Below are positions 58,481-64,000 of a DNA stretch of 64,000 nucleotides, piece by piece. Below the pieces are notes generated by a model. It was not told the DNA's origin and searched no databases. It worked only from the letters and a program-made list of their open reading frames with translations. The stretch is from Streptomyces glaucescens. GTDB taxonomy: Bacteria; Actinomycetota; Actinomycetes; Streptomycetales; Streptomycetaceae. The DNA lies in assembly GCF_000761215.1 (NCBI RefSeq), contig NZ_CP009438.1:868001-932000 (forward strand). The letters run 5' to 3'. Position 1 is the first letter of the stretch, and each line of letters opens with the position of its first letter. Made by a program: the position numbers and the translations under genes.

Positions 58481-59812
58481 TCAGGCGGTCGCGCAGACGG
58501 TCCCGTTGAGCGTGAAGGCACCGGGCGCCGCGCTGTCGCCGCGGTGGCCGGCCTGGTAGCCGATGGTCACCGAGGCGTTCGGCGCGAGGGTGGCGTTGTA
58601 CGCGGCGTTCGTCGCCGTCACCGCGCCGGTGACCGGGGCGTACGTGGCGCCCCAGCCGTTGGTGATGGTCTGGCCGGCCGGGAGGGTGAAGCCCAGGCGC
58701 CAGCCGTTGACCGCCGTCGTACCGGTGTTGGTGATCGTCACGGAGGCGGTGAGTCCGGTGCTCCAGGCGCTGGTGGTCGCGGTGACCTTGCAGCCGGACG
58801 GCTGCGGCTGCGGGCCCGGGCCCTGGCCGTCCAGGCCGAAGAAGGTGAGCACGCGCGCGCCCATGGTGCCGTAGGCGTACAGGTTGTGTCCGACGCCCTG
58901 GAGGCTGATGGCCTCCACGGGGGCGCGGTCACCGGTGCCGCCGTAGCGGGTGCGGGTCCAGCCGGTGGCGGGGGTGTCGGTGGACGCCGGGGTCTGGCCG
59001 GTGCCCAGGACGTTCGTCCACTGCTTGATCTCCTCGCCGAAGTTGGGGTAGCGCAGCACGTCGTCCTGCGTGCCGTGCCACAGCTGCATCCGGGGCCGTG
59101 GGCCGGTGTAGCCGGGGTAGGCGGCGCGGACCAGGTCGCCCCACTGCTGCGGGGTGCGGGTCACGGTGCCGTTCGCGCAGGCGCTGTTCCACTCGGATCC
59201 GTCGGTGGTGGCGAAGCAGCCGAAGGGGACGCCGGCGAAGGCGGCGCCCGCGGCGAACACGTCCGGGTAGACGCCCAGCAGGACGTTGGTCATCATCGCG
59301 CCGGAGGAGATGCCGGTGGCGAAGACCCGCTTCGGGTCGGCGTCGTAGGTGTCGAGGACCCAGTCGACCATCGACTTGATGCCGGCCGGGTCGCTGCCGC
59401 CGCCGCGGCGCAGGGCCTGCGGGGAGGAGACGTCGAAGCACTTGCTGGACCGGGTGACCGACGGGTAGACGACGATGAAGCCGTGGCGGTCGGCGAGCGA
59501 GGCGTACTCGGTGCCGTTGTACATCGCCGGCCCGGAGCCGGTGCAGTAGTGGACGGCCACCAGGACCGCCGGGTTCGGGGTGACGCTCTCCGGCACGTAC
59601 AGGTACATCTGGAGATTGCTGGGGTTGCTGCCGAAGCCGGTGACCTCGGTCAGGGTGGCGTAGGGCACGGCGGCTGCGGCGTCGGTGCGGGCGGCGGCCG
59701 GTGGTGCGGCGAGGAGCAGCGCGGCGAGGAGCGTCACGAGCGCTCCGTGGAGCGCGGCGAGCGCTGTGCGCAGGGGTCCTCTCCTCGCGGTGGTGCCGGC
59801 GGTGGCGGACAC
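58481..59812 (-). CDS. Secreted CE1-type esterase with C-terminal CBM2
   Basis: 443 residues. Signal peptide (LAALHGALVTLLAALLLAA, cleavage near AAA-RTD). The catalytic domain (about 50-320) has LVAVHYCTGSGPAMYNGTEYA, the nucleophile in ATGISSGAMMTNVLL, Asp in LWHGTQDDVLRYPN and His in SLQGVGHNLYAYG: the PHB depolymerase/acetylxylan or feruloyl esterase group. After a PQPQPSG linker comes a family 2 cellulose-binding domain (CKVTATTSAWSTGLTASVTI ... NGTVCATA) with its two Cys and exposed Trp. It removes acyl groups from plant cell wall xylan. GTG 59812 has GGAAGG upstream. The CebR site 104 bp upstream links it to cellulose use. Confidence 0.92.
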   Translation of the reverse strand: MSATAGTTARRGPLRTALAALHGALVTLLAALLLAAPPAAARTDAAAAVPYATLTEVTGFGSNPSNLQMYLYVPESVTPNPAVLVAVHYCTGSGPAMYNGTEYASLADRHGFIVVYPSVTRSSKCFDVSSPQALRRGGGSDPAGIKSMVDWVLDTYDADPKRVFATGISSGAMMTNVLLGVYPDVFAAGAAFAGVPFGCFATTDGSEWNSACANGTVTRTPQQWGDLVRAAYPGYTGPRPRMQLWHGTQDDVLRYPNFGEEIKQWTNVLGTGQTPASTDTPATGWTRTRYGGTGDRAPVEAISLQGVGHNLYAYGTMGARVLTFFGLDGQGPGPQPQPSGCKVTATTSAWSTGLTASVTITNTGTTAVNGWRLGFTLPAGQTITNGWGATYAPVTGAVTATNAAYNATLAPNASVTIGYQAGHRGDSAAPGAFTLNGTVCATA

Positions 59813-59915
59813 GTGGTCGTCCCTTCCTGATCGCGGCTCGGGGTCGTTCGGTGCGGGAGCACCAGCGGTGCGAAAGGCGCCGTGGGAGCGCCGGGGGAGC
59901 GCCGCTCCAGCTCTG

Positions 59916-59929
59916 TGGAAGCGCTCCCA
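59916..59929. promoter_or_regulatory. CebR-type operator TGGAAGCGCTCCCA
   Basis: It matches the published CebR operator TGGGAGCGCTCCCA at 13 of 14 positions. CebR is the LacI-family repressor of cellulose genes that is released by cellobiose. A second half site (TGGGAGCGCC) lies at 59883-59892. Region 59813-60184 holds this and the pectate lyase promoter; no other gene. Confidence 0.75.
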
Positions 59930-60013
59930 CACCGTCACACGGGGGCCGCCGCGCCAGCGTTCACCGCAATCGCGTTCCCCTCGGGTCTGGCTGAATCCGT
60001 GCTGCGCGAGCCG

Positions 60014-60042
60014 TTGACCAGAAAGCGCTTGCCCTTTACGGT
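60014..60042 (+). promoter_or_regulatory. Pectate lyase promoter with LacI-type operator
   Basis: TTGACC (60014-60019), 17-nt spacer, TACGGT (60037-60042). GAAAGCGCTTGC (60021-60032), with a perfect AAGCGCTT core, lies in the spacer and would block the promoter when bound. Confidence 0.7.
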
Positions 60043-60184
60043 CCCGTTCAACAGCGTGACCGATCGGCACCGTCCAGGCACCGTGAGGCCGCGTTCCCCG
60101 CACTCAGTGTTCCAGTGAGCGCATAGCGTTCATGTACATGGACTGCGAGTGCGCACCCCCGCCCCCCACAGAAGGAATCGGGAC

Positions 60185-60988
60185 ATGACATCTGCGACAT
60201 CCGTCCGCGCCCGCCGGCGCGCGCTGACCGGAGCGCTGGCGACGCTCGGCCTCTCGGTTGGCATGATCATGACCACCGGTGCGCCCACGGCGAGCGCCGC
60301 CACCTGGCCGTCCGCCAACGGCAGCCAGGCGGTCTCCTCCACGATCTCCCTGTCCGGCACCAAGGACTACGGGATGAAGCGCCTGTACGGGTCCGGGGCC
60401 CTGGGCAGTGACGGCCAGGGCGAGGACCAGGGGCCGATCCTGAAGCTGGCCGCCGGCACCGTCCTGAAGAACGTCATCATCGGCGCGCCCGCCGCGGACG
60501 GCATCCACTGCGAGGGCAGCTGCACCCTGCAGAACGTGTGGTGGGAGGACGTCGGCGAGGACGCCGCGACCTTCAAGGGCTCCTCGTCGTCGAACGTCTA
60601 CACGATCTCCGGCGGCGGCGCGAAGGAAGCCAGCGACAAGGTGTTCCAGTTCAACGGCGCCGGCACGCTGAACGTCTCCAACTTCGCGGTGAAGAACTTC
60701 GGCACCTTCGTCCGCTCCTGCGGCAACTGCTCCAGCCAGTACAAGCGGACCATCAACCTCAACACCATCGAGGTGACCTACAAGGGCAGCCGGCTCGTCG
60801 GCATCAACACCAACTACGGCGACAGCGCGACCCTGCGGGGCATCACGATCATCGGCGACACCAGCAAGAAGATCGTGCCGTGCCAGAAGTACATCGGCAA
60901 CGACGACGGTGACGAGCCGACCACCAACGGCTCCGGCCCCGACGGCACCTACTGCAAGTACGCCTCGTCCGACATCACCTACAAGTAG
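60185..60988 (+). CDS. Secreted pectate lyase, family PL3
   Basis: 267 residues. The signal peptide (RARRRALTGALATLGLSVG, cleavage near ASA-ATW) shows secretion. The mature 230 residues fit the PL3 beta-helix: LKNVIIGAPAADGIHCEGSCTLQNVWWEDVGEDAATFKG, with the calcium-ligand acidic run, and FVRSCGNCSSQYKRTINL with paired Cys and catalytic Lys-Arg. It cleaves polygalacturonate. AAGGAA precedes the ATG at 60185. Confidence 0.93.
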   Translation: MTSATSVRARRRALTGALATLGLSVGMIMTTGAPTASAATWPSANGSQAVSSTISLSGTKDYGMKRLYGSGALGSDGQGEDQGPILKLAAGTVLKNVIIGAPAADGIHCEGSCTLQNVWWEDVGEDAATFKGSSSSNVYTISGGGAKEASDKVFQFNGAGTLNVSNFAVKNFGTFVRSCGNCSSQYKRTINLNTIEVTYKGSRLVGINTNYGDSATLRGITIIGDTSKKIVPCQKYIGNDDGDEPTTNGSGPDGTYCKYASSDITYK

Positions 60989-61115
60989 GACCCCGGCACC
61001 CCGGCCGTACGAAGTGCCCCGCGCGGCGCTTCGTACGGCCGTCGCGTCGCCCGCGGGGCCGCCGCCCGAGCGCGCCGGCCGAGCGGTCGCCGGCCGGCGG
61101 AGCCGCCCGCGCGCC

Positions 61116-61868
61116 TCACCCGGGCTCCACGCGCGCGTGCACCTGCGCCGCCAGTTCCCGCCGGTAGCCCGTGTACGCGGTCCGCAGCTCCCCGCCCGGC
61201 CAGCCGGCGGGCAGCAGAGGTGCCGGCAGTACCGGATCCGCCACCAGGTGCCGGACGACGGCCGCGAACGCGGTGAGCCGGCCGGCCGGGCCGGGCGCCC
61301 GGGCGATCCGGTCGAGCAGCGCACGCGCGGTGGCCGCCCAGGCGTCCAGCGGCCACAGGGCGGCGGCCAGCTCGGCGGCGGGCCGGGCGGGGCGGAGGGT
61401 GCCGCACTCGGCCACCTGCCCCAGGTCGTCCGGCAGCGGGCGGCTCAGATTGGCGGGCCGGAGCCAGACCCCTTCGCGCAGCTCGGCGAGGCGCAGGCCG
61501 GCCAGCCGGGCGCGCAGCGCGGCCCGTTCCGCGGGCCCGCGGCCGGTCGCGGTGACCACGACCGTCTCCCAGTCGCCGTCCCACGCGCGCGTGCGCGGCC
61601 GGACGGCCTCGTCCTGGCGGCCCCGGCGTTCCAGCAGCCGTTCACCGATGCGGTAGCCGGTGCCCGTGCGCCGCAGGTCCCCGGCGGCCGTCATCCGGCT
61701 GAGCGCGGCCCGCAGCGTGGAGCCGCCGACGCCGAAGGGGGCCACCAGGCGCGCGAGGTCCTTCGCGGGCAGCTCCGGGGGGTGGGCGCCGAGCAGCAGG
61801 CTCAGCACGACCGAACGCGCGGACAGCGGGCGCAGGTCGAGTTCGTTCGGCGGCGTGGCCTCGTCCAT
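61116..61868 (-). CDS. PaaX-family transcriptional regulator
   Basis: 250 residues. LSARSVVLSLLLGAHPPELPAKDLARLVAPFGVGGSTLRAALSRMTAAGDL is the winged-helix start of PaaX; WDGDWETVVVTATGRGPAERAALRARLAGLRLAELREGVWLRPANL is the middle domain and HLVADPVLPAPLLPAGWPG the usual end. PaaX proteins answer acyl-CoA thioesters such as phenylacetyl-CoA. It is divergent from the AidB-like gene with a dyad in between. ATG 61868 is the likely start. Confidence 0.9.
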   Translation of the reverse strand: MDEATPPNELDLRPLSARSVVLSLLLGAHPPELPAKDLARLVAPFGVGGSTLRAALSRMTAAGDLRRTGTGYRIGERLLERRGRQDEAVRPRTRAWDGDWETVVVTATGRGPAERAALRARLAGLRLAELREGVWLRPANLSRPLPDDLGQVAECGTLRPARPAAELAAALWPLDAWAATARALLDRIARAPGPAGRLTAFAAVVRHLVADPVLPAPLLPAGWPGGELRTAYTGYRRELAAQVHARVEPG

Positions 61869-61899
61869 GGCCCCGTACTGTACGGCGCACCCTCGCCTT

Positions 61900-61938
61900 G
61901 TTGCACTATTGCTGCGGTCGCGGAGCAAGTGCAACACT
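61900..61938. promoter_or_regulatory. PaaX/AidB shared operator and promoter
   Basis: GTTGCACT (61900-61907) and AGTGCAAC (61928-61935) form a perfect 8-bp dyad with a second inner pair TTGCT/AGCAA. TTGCTG (61909-61914), 18-nt spacer, AACACT (61933-61938) is the AidB-gene promoter, ending 6 nt before ATG 61945. Confidence 0.65.
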
Positions 61939-61944
61939 CGCCGC

Positions 61945-63606
61945 ATGGCCTCCACCGTCGCGCACGCGCAGCAGGACACCGCCACCCACACGGTGACCAA
62001 CCAGCCGCCGCCCCTCACCCCGTACGACGCCTCGGCCGATCCCGCCCTCCTGGAGGGCCTGCGGCGCGAGGGCGCCGGCTGGGCCGAGGAGGACATCCGG
62101 CGGCTGGGACGGCGGGCCGGGAGCGCGCAGGCGCAGGAGTGGGGCGACCTGGCCAACCGGCACGAGCCGGTGCTGCGCACGCACGACCGCTACGGCCACC
62201 GGGTCGACGAGGTCGAGTTCCACCCGAGCTGGCACCACCTGATGGAAGTGGCCGTCACCGAGGGACTGGCGGGGGCGCCCTGGGCGGACGAGCGGCCCGG
62301 CGCCCACGTCGTCCGTACGGCGGGCGGACTCGTGTGGGGGCACGCCGAGGCCGGCCACGGCTGCCCGACCTCGATGACGTACGCCGCCGTCCCCGCCCTG
62401 CGCCGCCAACCGGAGCTGGCCGAGGTCTACGAGCCCCTGCTGACCAGCCGCCAGTACGACCCCGGCCTGAGGAACCCTGCCGGCAAGCGAGGGCTGCTGG
62501 CCGGGATGGGCATGACCGAGAAGCAGGGCGGCTCCGACGTACGCACCAACACCACCACCGCCACGCCCACCGCCGAACCCGGCGTCCACACGCTGCGCGG
62601 GCACAAGTGGTTCACCTCGGCGCCGATGTGCGACGTGTTCCTGGTGCTGGCGCAGGCCCCGGGCGGGCTGTCGTGCTTCCTGGTCCCGCGCGTGCTGCCG
62701 GACGGGACCCGCAACACCTTCCGCGTCCAGCGCCTGAAGGACAAGCTGGGCAACCGCTCCAACGCCTCGTCGGAGCCGGAGTTCGACGGGACGGTCGCCT
62801 GGCTGGTCGGTCCCGAGGGCGAGGGCGTCAAGACCATCATCGAGATGGTCAACTGCACGCGGCTGGACTGCGTGATGGCCTCCGCGACGCTGATGCGCAA
62901 GACCCTGGTGGAGGCGGGCCACCATGTGCGGCACCGCACCGCGTTCGGCGCGCGGCTGCTCGACCAGCCGCTGATGCGCAACGTGCTGGCCGACCTCGCC
63001 CTGGAGTCGGAGGCCGCGACGACCCTCACGCTGCGGCTGGCGGGTGCCGCCGACCGGGCCGTGCGCGGCGACGCCGGTGAGCGCGCGCTGCGCCGGATCG
63101 CCACCGCCGTCGGCAAGTACTGGGTCACCAAGCGCGGCCCGGCCTTCACCGCCGAGGCCCTGGAGTGCCTGGGCGGCAACGGGTACGTGGAGGACTCCGG
63201 GATGCCCCGGCACTACCGTGAGGCCCCGCTGCTGTCGATCTGGGAGGGTTCCGGGAACGTCAACGCGCTCGACGTCCTGCGCGCGCTGCGCCGTGACTCC
63301 GCCGTGGCGGAGGCGCTGTTCGCCGAGCTCGCCCTGGCACGCGGCGCTGACGCGCGCCTGGACGCCGCGGTGGGCGCGCTCAAGGCCGGCCTCGCCGCGG
63401 CGTCACCGGGCGGCGCCCGCCGGCTGGTCGAACGGATGGCGCTCGTCCTCCAGGCCTCCCTCCTCGTCCGCTTCGCCCCGCCGGCCGTCGCGGACGCCTT
63501 CTGCGCCACGCGGCTGGGCGGCGACTGGGGGTACGCGTTCGGCACCCTCCCCGAGGCGGCCGACCTCGACGCGATCCTCGCCCGGGCGCTCCCCGAGGGC
63601 GTCTGA
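61945..63606 (+). CDS. AidB-like acyl-CoA dehydrogenase
   Basis: 553 residues, the size of AidB. GLLAGMGMTEKQGGSDVRTNTT is the first FAD/substrate segment, HKWFTSAPMCDVFLVLAQ follows, and AEALECLGGNGYVEDSGMPRHYREAPLLSIWEGSGNVNALDVLRAL is the AidB signature (residues in order). Related to isovaleryl-CoA dehydrogenase, and implicated in E. coli in response to alkylation damage. The divergent PaaX-type regulator suggests that in this organism it answers an acyl-CoA-type signal. Leaderless start at ATG 61945. Confidence 0.93.
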   Translation: MASTVAHAQQDTATHTVTNQPPPLTPYDASADPALLEGLRREGAGWAEEDIRRLGRRAGSAQAQEWGDLANRHEPVLRTHDRYGHRVDEVEFHPSWHHLMEVAVTEGLAGAPWADERPGAHVVRTAGGLVWGHAEAGHGCPTSMTYAAVPALRRQPELAEVYEPLLTSRQYDPGLRNPAGKRGLLAGMGMTEKQGGSDVRTNTTTATPTAEPGVHTLRGHKWFTSAPMCDVFLVLAQAPGGLSCFLVPRVLPDGTRNTFRVQRLKDKLGNRSNASSEPEFDGTVAWLVGPEGEGVKTIIEMVNCTRLDCVMASATLMRKTLVEAGHHVRHRTAFGARLLDQPLMRNVLADLALESEAATTLTLRLAGAADRAVRGDAGERALRRIATAVGKYWVTKRGPAFTAEALECLGGNGYVEDSGMPRHYREAPLLSIWEGSGNVNALDVLRALRRDSAVAEALFAELALARGADARLDAAVGALKAGLAAASPGGARRLVERMALVLQASLLVRFAPPAVADAFCATRLGGDWGYAFGTLPEAADLDAILARALPEGV

Positions 63607-64000
63607 GGGACGTCACGTCCCCGTGGTCGGCGCGGTGGTGCACGCGCACGGCCCTCGCACGGCTCGCCGGGACACCACCTCCGCCTCGGTGCCGCGTGCC
63701 GTCCGGGCGGCGCACCCCCGCACCGTCCGGTGATCGCCGGGTGTCCGGCCGCAACCGGGTGCCGCCGCCGCGGGACCCGGCGGGGGCGGAACCGGCCGCG
63801 CGGCGCCGGTGGGGGCGGAACCGGCCGCGCGGCGCCGGCGGACGGCTGCGGCAGCCGCGGCACACTGACGGAGAACAGCCGCCGCGGGTCTGCCCTACGG
63901 TAGTCGCCGCAAGCTGAGAACTCTCCGGTGGCACCGCCCTGACCTGCGGCGGCGGTGTGCCGAGCGGTGACTGTCAGTGGTGGGGTGCAGACTGGCCGAT
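63607..64000. other. 394-bp right end without a complete gene
   Basis: A small perfect palindrome GGGACGT-C-ACGTCCC (63607-63621) starts right at the stop codon of the AidB-like gene. At 63782 is a 29-bp repeat (separate entry). At the very end, CAGACT (63987-63992) followed by GGCCGAT[G] would be a -10 and leaderless ATG at about 63999; the codon is cut by the edge. Nothing else was seen. Confidence 0.5.
63782..63839 (+). repeat. 29-bp direct repeat, two copies
   Basis: GGGGGCGGAACCGGCCGCGC followed by GGCGCCGGY is at 63782-63810 and 63811-63839. Confidence 0.85.

Noticed and set aside
1..64000. tRNA or rRNA genes
   Set aside because: No T-arm-like GGTTCRAATC followed by an acceptor stem, and no rRNA-like sequence was seen.

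Overview
The window is very GC-rich chromosomal DNA with strong third-position GC bias. Gene content and style point to a Streptomyces: F420/deazaflavin nitroreductase, maleylpyruvate isomerase-type enzyme, DUF6421, DUF6986, DUF2269, DUF5134 and FUSC proteins, a CtpI-like P-type ATPase, secreted pectate lyase and a CBM2-bearing esterase, and many GTG starts and leaderless promoters. No rRNA, tRNA, CRISPR array, prophage, biosynthetic cluster or intact transposase was seen. Everything reads as ordinary chromosome with metabolic, transport and regulatory genes; names are from motif recognition, not from a search.

Layout. 0-8 kb: a sugar-phosphate SIS protein and a divergent DeoR regulator (left edge cuts a third gene), a GH15-type glucoamylase/trehalase-like enzyme, a secreted SPOR/phosphodiester-glycosidase protein and a long GAPDH closed by a 22-bp perfect terminator stem. 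8-18 kb: secreted and membrane proteins, a vanadium-haloperoxidase-type enzyme preceded by a tiny Cys-ending leader peptide, two MFS exporters (one with a divergent MarR), and a NarL-type two-component system. 17.4-19 kb: a TetR regulator and a divergent F420-type nitroreductase separated by eight 13-bp operator-like sites, mostly at 19-bp spacing. 19-26.5 kb: geranylgeranyl-reductase-like flavoenzyme, M20 peptidase, MBL hydrolase, kinase-NUDIX fusion, ROK kinase with divergent LacI. 27-31.6 kb: DUF6986 aldolase-like protein, etfB-etfA, flavin reductase with its own leader peptide, thioredoxin-like protein. 32-38 kb: acyltransferase, transglutaminase-like protein, a coupled DUF6421-SDR-threonine aldolase operon, GDPD, GNAT. 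38.26-38.45 kb: an IS5-type MITE. 38.4-46.7 kb: VOC proteins, aldo/keto reductase with a MerR-type promoter, FUSC-MarR operon, DUF5134, M56 and PAP2 proteins, TetR. 46.7-53 kb: LVIVD and DUF305 secreted proteins (divergent), ferredoxin-NADP reductase, ArsR/old-yellow-enzyme pair. 53-58.4 kb: 1463-residue P-type ATPase and a small companion. 58.5-61 kb: two secreted plant-polysaccharide enzymes with CebR/LacI-type operators. 61-63.6 kb: PaaX-type regulator and AidB-like acyl-CoA dehydrogenase.

How it works together. The strongest theme is local regulation: regulator genes stand back to back with the gene they probably control, and dyad operators are readable in the shared promoter (DeoR/SIS, MarR/MFS, TetR/nitroreductase, LacI/ROK, ArsR/OYE, PaaX/AidB, MarR-FUSC). 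About a dozen genes have a -10 box 6-8 nt before the start codon and are probably translated from leaderless mRNA. A second theme is short tandem duplication: minisatellites of 20, 25, 32 and 44 bp sit at or just after gene 3' ends. No wholly new multi-gene system is evident; the most unusual objects are the operator array at 18.2-18.4 kb, two Cys-ending leader peptides, the mirror-image duplicated promoter at 33.4 kb and the MITE that supplies a -10 box to its neighbour.
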